A stretch of 25,061 bases of DNA. Origin: a virus. The notes beneath the pieces were generated by a model. The model searched no databases, was not told the origin of the DNA, and worked only from the letters and a program-made list of their open reading frames with translations. The DNA lies in IMG/VR virus record IMGVR_UViG_3300025767_000119, positions 1-25,061 of that record, one strand, 5' to 3'. Positions 9,259 through 17,233 of the stretch are shown in pieces. Numbering within the stretch: the stretch's first letter is position 1; each line of letters begins with the position of its first letter. A program made the translations under genes and the position numbers.

Positions 9259-9915
9259 ATGGCATTTTTAAACAATTCAGTAGTCACAGTTGACGCTATT
9301 CTCACTAAGAAAGGTAGAGAGTTACTAGCTAGAGGCGACGGTTCATTTAGAATCACACAGTTTGCATTAGCCGATGATGAGATTGATTATACACTATATA
9401 ATCCAACACACCCATCGGGCTCTGCATACTACGGTGAAGCAATTGAGAACTTACCGCTATTAGAAGCATTCCCAGATGAAAATCAGATCATGAAGTATAA
9501 GTTAGTAACCTTACCAAGGGGTACTGCAAGACTTCCTATTCTAGATTTAGGTTATGCTGCTATCGAACTTAAGCAAGGTGCTGCAATCTCAATTACTCCA
9601 CAAACTTTAAATTACTTAGGATCTAATCAAACATTCGAAACCAACGGATACGTTGCAACGATTGCAGATGCTAGAGTGCTAAATGTGTTTAACGGAGTAG
9701 GCGTTAACTCAGAAGAAGCGGAAAGACTCAACTCAGTAGAAACATTAGGTACTAATATCTCTAAGACAGTTATCGGTACTTCAATCAACTTGACCGCTAC
9801 TACTGTTAATACCCTATTCGGTTCGAATACTCAGTTAAAAACCACGATTACAGTTATCGGTAGAGATTCAGGAGCAAGAATGACCATTCCAGTAACCATC
9901 AAGAAAGTAAATTAA
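9259..9915 (+). CDS. Conserved tail structural protein
   Basis: A 218-aa protein. The N-terminus (MAFLNNSVVTVDAILTKKGR, then RITQFALADDEIDYTLY) is a pattern I associate with structural proteins of marine T4-like phages: a short helix-forming Leu/Lys/Gly segment followed by a strand carrying a DDEIDY signature. The rest alternates beta strands (KLVTLPRGTARLPIL, later TTITVIGRDSGARMTIPVTI) and ends in a basic KKVN tail. It is the first gene after a candidate late promoter and lies 6 nt before the next tail gene. A tail or baseplate-associated role is inferred from neighbours; no enzymatic motif is visible. Confidence 0.75.
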   Translation: MAFLNNSVVTVDAILTKKGRELLARGDGSFRITQFALADDEIDYTLYNPTHPSGSAYYGEAIENLPLLEAFPDENQIMKYKLVTLPRGTARLPILDLGYAAIELKQGAAISITPQTLNYLGSNQTFETNGYVATIADARVLNVFNGVGVNSEEAERLNSVETLGTNISKTVIGTSINLTATTVNTLFGSNTQLKTTITVIGRDSGARMTIPVTIKKVN

Positions 9916-9921
9916 TAGCAT

Positions 9922-10878
9922 ATGTCGTTTAAAAGATTTGATGCAGAAGATATCGTAATCAGTGCTGAAGCCATTGCAGCACCACTATGGTCAACAGGTT
10001 CACCTGAATTAACAACATTTGAAACTAGCTCAGTACAAGCAGCTAGTGTATCAGGAAAGTACTACTTAGATGTATACCAATCCGACCCAGCTCAAAACGC
10101 AGATGCTGAGGTTCAATTCTCTTTAGCTTATGCTAATAAAACAGGAGCCGGTTCACTAGACTTCAATCCTGCAGTACCGGGTAAATCCCCTTCAGCCGCT
10201 ATATACGGTCAGCTAAGGACTCTAATACTAGGAGACGAAAATACAGATTTCACTTTAACCGGGAGTGTCACTCCATCGTTTTTTGCAATCTCTATTGACA
10301 GAGCTAGATTTAAAGAGAAGATTCTTCCTGCTTCACTACTATTAGAACTAGACGGAGTACAATACACTGACGATAGTTTAGATGTTACAACAGTAACTTA
10401 TAAAGATGCTGGAAGAGTCTACAACTTAGGTGAAGTAGCAACCGCAGATACTCCTGGATCTATCACAGGTACTCCAATCGGATGGGTACTTCCTGATATC
10501 GGTATAATTCTTATAGACAGTCTTCTTGTAAGCGGATTTGCTGCGATCAACGAAAGTGCTAATGCCGGGGGTACTAACCCTAGTGTACTTAAGCCGTACA
10601 TTACATCTTTTACTCTAAGCTCAGAAGAAACAGTAACATCAGATTTCATATTCGTAAGAGTTAAGAACTCAGAGTTTAACTATTCAATGAATCCATCTTA
10701 CGTAGATTCAAATGGAGAATTAACTCACGGTAATATGATTAACGCTCCACAATCGTACCTTACTACAGTAGGATTATATAATGACAATAACGATTTAGTA
10801 GCCGTAGCCAAACTATCTAAACCCTTATTAAAAGACTTCACAAAAGAAGCTTTAGTACGTATCAAGTTAGACTTCTAA
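9922..10878 (+). CDS. Tail/baseplate structural protein, paralogous C-terminal module (copy A)
   Basis: A 318-aa structural protein. The N-terminal part begins MSFKRFDAEDIVISAEAIAA and contains Gly/Ser-rich beta segments. The last 75-80 residues have a module shared with the following gene: FNYSMNPSY, then SYLTTVGLYNDNNDLVAVAK and a closing KLDF. The same order of motifs in the neighbour (FTQNPSS, YITAVGLYNDANELVAVGK, KFDA) shows that the two are paralogues at least in this module. The module is probably a shared docking or trimerisation domain for attachment to the baseplate, while the divergent N-terminal parts do different jobs. Three bases separate the two genes. Confidence 0.75.
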   Translation: MSFKRFDAEDIVISAEAIAAPLWSTGSPELTTFETSSVQAASVSGKYYLDVYQSDPAQNADAEVQFSLAYANKTGAGSLDFNPAVPGKSPSAAIYGQLRTLILGDENTDFTLTGSVTPSFFAISIDRARFKEKILPASLLLELDGVQYTDDSLDVTTVTYKDAGRVYNLGEVATADTPGSITGTPIGWVLPDIGIILIDSLLVSGFAAINESANAGGTNPSVLKPYITSFTLSSEETVTSDFIFVRVKNSEFNYSMNPSYVDSNGELTHGNMINAPQSYLTTVGLYNDNNDLVAVAKLSKPLLKDFTKEALVRIKLDF

Positions 10879-10881
10879 TGA

Positions 10882-11676
10882 ATGAGTGCATTTTTAAGAC
10901 TGAATACTCAAGATGCGTTTGTTGCACCTTATGTTGCACACAAACTATATAACTTTCAAACCAGCAGTGACTTCCAAGCTGCTGGTATTGATAGGTTCTA
11001 TTCTGATATCTCTACTACAAGCACAATTGGAGACATAAGCAGCTACAAGTCCGATCTAGTATACAAGACAATCAACCACCTATACTACAGTACCTTTAGT
11101 GATGCTGATGCTCAAGAAGGAGCATACGAACATTATACTCAAAGCTCTCTTTCACCAAAGAGAACATTAGGTACAGAATTTGCACTAATAACAATACCGA
11201 AAGAAGTATACGGTGAAGCTATTCAACCAGGAACCTTACGTATTGAAGATTCTGGAGATGTTATTACCGATGACGGAGAAGGAGTCTTATATGTAGACGG
11301 AAACATCTGCGGTAACGTAATCTATAGCCACGGTATGATTATTATTACAGAAGAGCAAGATTTTTCTGTAACAAGCTTTACATCTCTAACCGCAAGCAAT
11401 ACTGTTGAGATTTCCTTTAGGAACACTTATACGATATACGAACATCAATACAGATGTAAAGTAAATCAATCACAATTAAACTTTACACAAAATCCAAGCT
11501 CCCATACTGACGGAGTTGTATCTGCAGATCTAACAGGAAACGAATTCCAACCTTATATTACAGCAGTAGGATTATATAACGATGCAAACGAGTTAGTTGC
11601 AGTAGGAAAGCTAAGCATGCCAATTCCAAAATCGCAATATAACGATATGACGTTTGCTGTAAAATTTGACGCATAA
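10882..11676 (+). CDS. Tail/baseplate structural protein, paralogous C-terminal module (copy B)
   Basis: A 264-aa structural protein. The N-terminal part (FLRLNTQDAFVAPYVAHKLY) differs from the upstream paralogue, but the C-terminal 75-80 residues follow the same scheme: VNQSQLNFTQNPSSH, then YITAVGLYNDANELVAVGK and AVKFDA at the end. A central stretch (GEGVLYVDGNICGNVIYSHG) looks like Gly-turn beta hairpins. It is the last structural gene of the tail cluster. Its stop shares one base with the start of the GIY-YIG-like gene (TAATG). The start chosen is the ATG in TAATGAATGAG, immediately after the upstream stop. Confidence 0.75.
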   Translation: MSAFLRLNTQDAFVAPYVAHKLYNFQTSSDFQAAGIDRFYSDISTTSTIGDISSYKSDLVYKTINHLYYSTFSDADAQEGAYEHYTQSSLSPKRTLGTEFALITIPKEVYGEAIQPGTLRIEDSGDVITDDGEGVLYVDGNICGNVIYSHGMIIITEEQDFSVTSFTSLTASNTVEISFRNTYTIYEHQYRCKVNQSQLNFTQNPSSHTDGVVSADLTGNEFQPYITAVGLYNDANELVAVGKLSMPIPKSQYNDMTFAVKFDA

Positions 11677-12152
11677 TGGCATTAACCCCAGTAACCTGGA
11701 GGTATAAAGATAAACTTATTACTGAAATATCCGACATGCCGGAAGGTACGTATGGATTTATCTATAGAGTTACTCACGTACCGACCAAGAAAAAGTATAT
11801 AGGAAAGAAAGTTTTATTTTTCGAACGTAACGTAAAGTTAGGAAAGAAAGAAACAGAAGCTTTAAAGGAAGAACGGAAAGCAGCTGGTATTGGAGGTAGG
11901 GTACCTGCTAAGAAGAAGGTGGTTAAGGAATCTGACTGGAAGACTTACTACGGATCACAAGAAGAGATTAAGAAACTCGTTAAAGAATCCAAACCAGAGG
12001 ACTGGTCTAGAGAGATTTTAGAATTCGTTCCAACAAAAAAACTGTTGACTTATTACGAAATAAAGCATATATTTATCAACGATGCTTTAGAGAATGGAGA
12101 TTTCCTAAATGATAACATCTTAGGTAAGTTTTACCAGAAAGACTTTTTATAA
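11676..12152 (+). CDS. GIY-YIG nuclease-like protein (Seg-type)
   Basis: A 158-aa protein with a GIY-YIG-like core: GFIY at residues 27-30, YIGKK at 41-45, an Arg at 51, a Glu in YYEIKHIF (E128) and NDN at 145-147. These match in order the Tyr, Tyr-Ile-Gly, Arg, Glu and Asn positions of the family, including the small Seg endonucleases of T4. A Lys-rich insert (about residues 54-86) separates the strands from the WKTYYGSQEEI motif. Such enzymes make site-preferring double-strand breaks and often behave as free-standing homing genes. Here the gene is neatly fitted (1-nt overlaps at both ends) rather than disrupting anything, so it may be a resident nuclease rather than a recent invader. GFIY instead of GIY is the only departure in the core. 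Confidence 0.78.
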   Translation: MALTPVTWRYKDKLITEISDMPEGTYGFIYRVTHVPTKKKYIGKKVLFFERNVKLGKKETEALKEERKAAGIGGRVPAKKKVVKESDWKTYYGSQEEIKKLVKESKPEDWSREILEFVPTKKLLTYYEIKHIFINDALENGDFLNDNILGKFYQKDFL

Positions 12153-12628
12153 TGGATGCATATACAGACTTATTAGATAAGTATAGATTTGATACTGAAT
12201 GGAACTATGTAGGTCACGGTCAAAACGGATCTGTATACCATAAAGGAGATGTAGCGGTAAAAGTGACTACTGACGAAGTAGAGTTAGAGCACGCTAAGCA
12301 AGCTGAAGGAAAGACTTTCCCATCCCTTAATCCAATCTCAAACGTAGAAATATATTCCCCAGATCTAGGAACATATCAATCCCCATTCTTATCACCAGTT
12401 CCTAATCAAGTAAGAGACGCTATCAACAAGTATGCTAAAGAGATCACAGAGTATATCGAAGTAAAAGATGATTCCCTATTAGACGGACTTCCAACTCTAC
12501 TTCAAAAATTCTTCAAACAAGTAAGAATCGATTTTCAAAAAGCAAGCATACCGTTAGATGAAACCGATATACAAGGCGATAATGTAATGGTAGATTCTAA
12601 AGGAAAGCTTAAAATGATCGACTATTAA
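12152..12628 (+). CDS. Minimal protein-kinase-like protein ending at the metal-binding Asp
   Basis: A 158-aa protein with the kinase-fold motifs in order: a glycine loop GHGQNGSVY (residues 21-29), the Lys of VAVK (K37), a possible helix-C Glu (E43 or E45), a catalytic-loop pattern D-I-Q-G-D-N (D139, N144; compare D-L-K-P-E-N), and a final MIDY whose Asp157 takes the place of the DFG Asp. The protein stops one residue later, so the activation segment and the rest of the C-lobe are absent. All residues needed to bind ATP and metal are kept, which argues against simple decay. It could be a mini-kinase, an ATP-binding regulator, or a subunit completed by another protein. It shares one base with the upstream gene, and a 54-nt gap follows. 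Confidence 0.7.
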   Translation: MDAYTDLLDKYRFDTEWNYVGHGQNGSVYHKGDVAVKVTTDEVELEHAKQAEGKTFPSLNPISNVEIYSPDLGTYQSPFLSPVPNQVRDAINKYAKEITEYIEVKDDSLLDGLPTLLQKFFKQVRIDFQKASIPLDETDIQGDNVMVDSKGKLKMIDY

Positions 12629-12643
12629 GTTGGATTCGTAAAG

Positions 12644-12669
12644 TATTATTCGTATATTACGGTATAATA
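12644..12669 (+). promoter_or_regulatory. Hairpin and TATAAT box upstream of the primase gene
   Basis: In the 54-nt gap before the primase gene, TATTAT (12644-12649) and ATAATA (12664-12669) form an outer inverted repeat, and CGTA (12651-12654) and TACG (12658-12661) an inner one around a TAT loop. This gives an imperfect stem-loop of about 10 base pairs. The right arm overlaps a consensus-like -10 box, TATAAT at 12663-12668, 15 nt before the ATG, with no clear -35 at standard spacing. It could be a middle/early promoter or an operator-like site. It is too AT-rich, and has no T-tract, so it is not a convincing terminator. Confidence 0.35.
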
Positions 12670-12682
12670 AGTTATGTAGTCT

Positions 12683-13612
12683 ATGGAAGTAAACCCTATG
12701 GTGCTTACGCACCTCGAAGGAATTTTAGGAAAAGGAAGTAAGAAAGCAAGAAATAACTATGCTTTTCACTGTTCATTCTGCAACCATAGAAAGCCTAAGT
12801 TAGAGATCCAGATGCAGACCAATGAAAAAGGTCACAATCCATGGGAATGCTGGGTATGTAACACCAGAGGACGTACTATAAAATCTTTACTACGTCAACT
12901 CAAAGTAGACCGTTCAACCTCTGCTGAGATCCTAAAGTACATAAAGAAGGGAGATAAGGTTGAATACCATGATCTAGAGTTTGTAGAACTACCTAAAGAG
13001 TTTCAAGCCCTATCTTCCGCATCAACTACTTCAATAATTGCAAATAAAGTAAGACGGTACCTCTATAAGAGAGGCTTAACTGATTACGACTTTATAAAAT
13101 ATAACATCGGGTACTGTACCTCAGGAGAATACCAAGATCGAATCATCGTACCTTCCTACGATGACAACAACAACCTCAACTTTTTTGTAGCACGATCTTT
13201 TGCCGACGCTTTTATTAAATATAAAAATCCGTCTGCATCTAAGGATATTATAGGGTTTGAGAATACTATCAATTGGGACCAACCTATCGTATTAGTAGAA
13301 GGAGTATTTGATGCAATGGCAGTTAGAAGAAACGCTGTACCTATTCTGGGTAAGAGTATCTCTAATTCTTTAATGAAGAAACTGGTTTTAAACAAGGTTC
13401 AAGACATATACATAGCACTAGATAGAGATGCGTTTAAACATGCGCTCTCTTATTGTGAGAAGTTCCTTTCCATGGGAAAGAAGGTATATCTAGTCGATAT
13501 GCAGGATAAAGATCCAAGCGATATGGGATTTGAAAATTTCACTCGTCACGTACAAACCGCTGAAGAGCTAAATCTAACAAAGCTACTACAGTATAAACTA
13601 TTTGGAATATGA
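12683..13612 (+). CDS. 61: DNA primase (T4 gp61-like), zinc finger plus TOPRIM
   Basis: A 309-aa DnaG-type primase, similar in length to T4 gp61 (about 340 aa). An N-terminal zinc finger has C30-S-F-C33 and C56-W-V-C59. The TOPRIM core follows: VLVEGVFDAM with E206, ALDRDA with D247 and D249, and MQDKDPSDMG with D275 and D277, the acidic residues that hold the catalytic metals. A strand with RIIVPSYDDN and a GYCTSGEYQDR segment precede TOPRIM, as usual. It should make RNA primers at the replication fork with a gp41-type helicase, which is not in this window. It follows a 54-nt gap with its own possible promoter, and overlaps the next gene by 4 nt (ATGA). Confidence 0.9.
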   Translation: MEVNPMVLTHLEGILGKGSKKARNNYAFHCSFCNHRKPKLEIQMQTNEKGHNPWECWVCNTRGRTIKSLLRQLKVDRSTSAEILKYIKKGDKVEYHDLEFVELPKEFQALSSASTTSIIANKVRRYLYKRGLTDYDFIKYNIGYCTSGEYQDRIIVPSYDDNNNLNFFVARSFADAFIKYKNPSASKDIIGFENTINWDQPIVLVEGVFDAMAVRRNAVPILGKSISNSLMKKLVLNKVQDIYIALDRDAFKHALSYCEKFLSMGKKVYLVDMQDKDPSDMGFENFTRHVQTAEELNLTKLLQYKLFGI

Positions 13613-14391
13613 TTTATAAAGGTGCAAACGTCCTTAACGAACATAAGAGAAAGAATCTTATGTACGACGGACAACTAGAACAGATTACCTTTTTAGATAA
13701 ACGAGTCTACAAGAAAGAAGAAGGAGTATACTACCCTTCAGTTACTACCGTTTTACAGTACATGCCAAAGAATAAGTTCTTTGATAACTGGCTAAAAGAC
13801 GTAGGCCACAATGCCGACCTTATCATGAGAAAAGCAGCTCAAGAAGGTACTGCTGTTCATGAAGCTGTAGAAGATTTGATAGCAGGAAAAGAGATTACTT
13901 GGATGGATGACTTTGGGAATGCTAAGTACAATCTTAGAGTATGGCAGATGATCTTGAAAGCAGCAGAGTTCTTCAAGAAGCATAAACCAACCGTTATTGC
14001 TGCTGAAGAGTTTACCTTCTCAGATAAATACAAGTATGCAGGTACTGCCGATTTGATTGTAGAGATGGATGGAGAGATCTGGTTACTTGATGTTAAGACG
14101 TCTAACAACCTTCACCGTTCTTACGACTTGCAATTAGCAGCTTACGCTAAAGCCTGGGAAGAGATGTTCGGTCAAAAGATCGAAAGAACTGGTATCTTAT
14201 GGCTGAAATCTTCTAAGAGATCAGAATCTAAGAAAGAAGGAGTTTACCAAGGTAAGGGATGGGAGATTAAGCAGATTGGAGACATCGATAAAAACTTTGA
14301 CCTCTTTAAGACTATTTACAGTCTATACGAATTAGATAACCCGACTACCGAACCTATTTATAATAGTTACCCTATCAAAGTGAAACTATGA
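13609..14391 (+). CDS. PD-(D/E)XK exonuclease, RecB/Cas4-like
   Basis: A 260-aa nuclease of the PD-(D/E)XK superfamily. Motifs are complete and in order: TAVHEAVEDL with H84, the Glu pair E133-E134 in AAEEF, GTADLI with D148, LLDVKTS with D161 and K163, and QLAAYA with Q175 and Y179. The last motif is the Q-xxx-Y signature of RecB/Cas4-type nucleases. I see no Fe-S cysteine cluster of the Cas4 kind. It overlaps the primase gene by 4 nt and the kinase-like gene by 4 nt, so it may act in replication, recombination or end processing of phage DNA. A candidate late promoter for the next gene lies inside its 3' end. Confidence 0.85.
   Translation: MIYKGANVLNEHKRKNLMYDGQLEQITFLDKRVYKKEEGVYYPSVTTVLQYMPKNKFFDNWLKDVGHNADLIMRKAAQEGTAVHEAVEDLIAGKEITWMDDFGNAKYNLRVWQMILKAAEFFKKHKPTVIAAEEFTFSDKYKYAGTADLIVEMDGEIWLLDVKTSNNLHRSYDLQLAAYAKAWEEMFGQKIERTGILWLKSSKRSESKKEGVYQGKGWEIKQIGDIDKNFDLFKTIYSLYELDNPTTEPIYNSYPIKVKL
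14354..14364 (+). promoter_or_regulatory. Candidate late promoter element (CTATTTATWAK), copy 3, inside the nuclease gene
   Basis: CTATTTATAAT lies within the last codons of the PD-(D/E)XK nuclease gene, 34 nt before the ATG of the P-loop kinase gene. Codons there could have been chosen freely, yet the full 11-nt consensus is present at the same distance from a start as the intergenic copies. If real, it would allow the enzyme cassette 14388-18386 to be made late, separately from the primase/nuclease pair. Confidence 0.4.
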
Positions 14392-15374
14392 AATTAATCG
14401 AAGCTTTACTCCAAGAAGCAAGAGTCCCTAAAGCTATTATTATGGGAGGTGGAGCAGGTGCCGGTAAAACGCACTTAGCTGGACAGTTTATAAAAATAGC
14501 AGAAGAAAATGGATGGCAATACCTTAACCCGGATACTTACGCAAGAAACCCGGATAAAGAAAAGAGATTACCTCTATCATCAGCCTCTAAAAAGATCAAT
14601 CAAGAACTTGAAGACGCTGTCACTGGAGACGCTAAACCAAACTTAGTATGGGATACTACAGCAAGTAATCCAAACGCAGTTCTAGGAGTAAAGCAAAACG
14701 GCTACAACGTTCTAATGATTATGGTGTACGCTCATCCAATGGCTGCTTTCCAATCTAATTTTGAGAGAGCAGATAAAGAAGGAGAAGCTGCGATACCGAC
14801 ACAGGGAGTATTCGCTACCTGGTTAAAATCATACAACCCAGAAAACATTGAAGCATATAAGAAAGCTTTCGGAGATAATTTCTTACTAGTAAACAATACC
14901 TCTAAACCAGGTATTGATATGAAGCTTATTGAAGACTTCAACCAAGCAGTTCAAGCAGGTCCAAAAGCAATACAGAAGTATATTGAAGACTTAGTAGCAG
15001 AACATCCTGACAAATATCAGCAGACAATGTTCGATAGAGGTGAAGTAAAGTTACCTCCTGAAGCAGCTGAAGCATTCACAGCAGGTATAGCACAAGCGAG
15101 TATCACTTTCCAAGACGAGAGAGAAGAGGACAATCTTAAGAAAGCAGCTTTAAAGTATTTCGAAAAGAAAGGCGAGCCAATGCCCCCGGCAAAGATTGGA
15201 AGAACTAACGGAATGGAAGAAACCTTAGAAACTCTTCGTAAAAAAGCAAAAGCAGCACAAGAGACTAAGCAAAGAATGTATGTAGAATTACATGCAGCTT
15301 TATCAAAAGTAATCTCTGCTGACTCTACAATTGACGAAGCAGTAGATAGAGCAAAAGCATTTATTGAATCATGA
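14388..15374 (+). CDS. Zeta-toxin-like P-loop kinase with N-terminal capsid-targeting-like peptide
   Basis: A 328-aa protein. A clear Walker A, GGGAGAGKTH (residues 20-29), is followed by LNPDTYARN with D49 and VWDTTASNPNAV (D89), the layout of zeta-toxin/polynucleotide-kinase-type P-loop phosphotransferases. The C-terminal part is Lys/Glu-rich helix. The first residues MKLIEALLQEAR look very like the T4 capsid-targeting peptide of internal proteins, and LLQE-A fits the (L/I)xxE prohead-protease site. This suggests, as inference, packaging in the head and injection. The substrate could be a nucleotide sugar, a nucleic-acid end or a small nucleotide. It overlaps both neighbours by 4 nt (ATGA). 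The kinase-type fold is secure and the substrate is not. Confidence 0.78.
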   Translation: MKLIEALLQEARVPKAIIMGGGAGAGKTHLAGQFIKIAEENGWQYLNPDTYARNPDKEKRLPLSSASKKINQELEDAVTGDAKPNLVWDTTASNPNAVLGVKQNGYNVLMIMVYAHPMAAFQSNFERADKEGEAAIPTQGVFATWLKSYNPENIEAYKKAFGDNFLLVNNTSKPGIDMKLIEDFNQAVQAGPKAIQKYIEDLVAEHPDKYQQTMFDRGEVKLPPEAAEAFTAGIAQASITFQDEREEDNLKKAALKYFEKKGEPMPPAKIGRTNGMEETLETLRKKAKAAQETKQRMYVELHAALSKVISADSTIDEAVDRAKAFIES

Positions 15375-17230
15375 AGATAGGAATTCTAGGAGGAGGGTTT
15401 AAACCTCCACATAAAGGACATTTTGATTTAGCTAAACAAGCTTTTGATCACGGTATTTCTGAATTGAGAATTTACATAGGACCGAAAGCAAGATCAGGAG
15501 CTAATATTACTCAGGATCAAGCTGTAGAGATCTGGCAAGAATACGCTAAAGCACTACCTGGGAAAGTAGTACTAGAAAAACATCCCATACCTATCCGTGC
15601 TCCGTATACTTTTGCAAGAGAGAATCCCGATCATGAGGTACTATGGTTTCTAGGTCAAAGAGAAGGAGACGAAGAAGATACTAAAGATATTAAGAGTAGA
15701 ACTTCATCTCTACGTAAAGATAGAGAAAAACCTGAAGAAGAACAGAAGTATCCAAACCTAGACTTTCAACCTATCTCCGGAAGAACTACAGTATCAGGTA
15801 CTGCTGCACGACAAGCACTACAAGCAGGAGATAAAGAAGGCATTGCAGATATGCTACCAGACGGAATAGATAAGGAAAAAGTACTAGGAATAATCCAGTC
15901 CCCAGAAACTAAGATAGCAGAAGCTATTGACAATATTTTTGCAGGATTTTTATTCGAAGAAGATGAAGTAGAAGAAGGTTCTGGAGGGGTACCTATTGAT
16001 GCTATTGGAGCAGTACCATCGAAGGATAAAGCTAAAATGGATAATAGGTTTGAATACTTTATGAAACTCACTCCTCCGGATATGGTAATATCTAGAAGAG
16101 GAATGGAAATTATCATTACAGATAAAAAGTACGCAGAAGGACCTAACGCTGAAGCTGAAGATCTTACACCTACTCAGAATCAACTACCTGAATCAGTGGA
16201 AGAGACTAGGTTCAACTATACTCCGTATATTGCTTCAATCTTAGAGTACTGTATAGACAGGAAACTGAAAGTGCTTCCTCTACCAGAGATTAAGATTAAG
16301 TACGATGAAGAAAATGCATCTAACTTATTTGGACGTACAGGATATTATCAACCACAGACCTGTGAGATCTGTTTGTACGCCTCAGGACGTCACCCTAAAG
16401 ATGTATTAAGAAGCTTCTGCCACGAACTCATCCATCACATTCAAAACATGGAAGGGAAGGACTTAGAGTTCACAACTACCGATGTGCATGCTGATGAAGC
16501 ATTAATGGAGATTGAAAAAGAAGCTCACTCTAAAGGCAGTCTACTATTTAGAGAATGGGAGAATGCTCAGAAAGAGCAAGAATCTATCGAAGAAAAAAAA
16601 AGTTTAACTGAGAAGAGAGGCAGGTTAAATCCTATCTCGAATAAACTCTCTTCGATCGCCTTTAAAATCATTAAAACTGCTTACGAAAAAGGAAAGACTA
16701 TTGACCATACGTTAATGATCGGTCCTTACGAAGATGCTGATATTCAATTAGAAGACTTAGAATTTGATCTTAGAATTATCCTACGTAAAGGAGATTACAA
16801 CTACACAGGAGGAGCTGATTCAGGACAAGTAACAGAAGACGATCCTTATGTGGAGGTAGTAGTTACATTACCAGAAGATTATACTAACTGGTCTGAACTA
16901 TCCATGCACTTAAAAGATCTTATTAGACATGAGATCGAACATCTCAAGCAAGGTGGAATCAATGTAAGAAGTGGTGGCGAGATGGAAGACGATGCTCTAA
17001 TCAGATCTCTAATTAATATAGGTAATATCCCAGAAAAAGAATACTACAAACTACCTAAAGAAGTAGACGCTATGATCCAGGGGCTATATTTCCAAGCTCA
17101 GAAATCAAGAAGACCTTTTATAGAGGTAGCAAAAGAATACCTAGAAAGTCAAGGAGTTAGTTTGAAAGATCAAGAAGAAATCTTATCTTTATGGACCAAA
17201 AGACTACCTGCACTAGGAATTAATTTATAA
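15371..17230 (+). CDS. Fusion: nucleotidyltransferase plus two HExxH metallopeptidase-like domains
   Basis: A 619-aa multidomain protein. Residues 1 to about 165 are a cytidylyltransferase/NMNAT-type domain: GGGFKPPHKGH at 7-17 (the HxGH site, H14 and H17) and the C-terminal SGTAARQAL motif. A middle segment (GVPIDAIGAVPSKDKAKM) links to a first zinc-peptidase-like domain with HELIHH at 351-356 and a downstream EIEKEA that could supply the third ligand. A second domain has HEIEH at 520-524, followed by KLPKEVDAMIQGLYFQ, again with a candidate Glu ligand. It could adenylylate or cytidylylate a small molecule or protein and cleave host proteins. It overlaps the kinase gene by 4 nt, and the reading frame is unbroken across the domains, so this is a true fusion in this sequence. 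Confidence 0.75.
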   Translation: MKIGILGGGFKPPHKGHFDLAKQAFDHGISELRIYIGPKARSGANITQDQAVEIWQEYAKALPGKVVLEKHPIPIRAPYTFARENPDHEVLWFLGQREGDEEDTKDIKSRTSSLRKDREKPEEEQKYPNLDFQPISGRTTVSGTAARQALQAGDKEGIADMLPDGIDKEKVLGIIQSPETKIAEAIDNIFAGFLFEEDEVEEGSGGVPIDAIGAVPSKDKAKMDNRFEYFMKLTPPDMVISRRGMEIIITDKKYAEGPNAEAEDLTPTQNQLPESVEETRFNYTPYIASILEYCIDRKLKVLPLPEIKIKYDEENASNLFGRTGYYQPQTCEICLYASGRHPKDVLRSFCHELIHHIQNMEGKDLEFTTTDVHADEALMEIEKEAHSKGSLLFREWENAQKEQESIEEKKSLTEKRGRLNPISNKLSSIAFKIIKTAYEKGKTIDHTLMIGPYEDADIQLEDLEFDLRIILRKGDYNYTGGADSGQVTEDDPYVEVVVTLPEDYTNWSELSMHLKDLIRHEIEHLKQGGINVRSGGEMEDDALIRSLINIGNIPEKEYYKLPKEVDAMIQGLYFQAQKSRRPFIEVAKEYLESQGVSLKDQEEILSLWTKRLPALGINL

Positions 17231-17233
17231 TAT

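Noticed and set aside
12644-12669. Rho-independent terminator
   Set aside because: The stem is AT-rich and interrupted, and no T-tract follows, so a promoter or operator reading is at least as likely.
13609-14391. True Cas4 or part of a CRISPR system
   Set aside because: The nuclease core matches RecB/Cas4, but no cysteine cluster, other cas gene or repeat array is present in the window.
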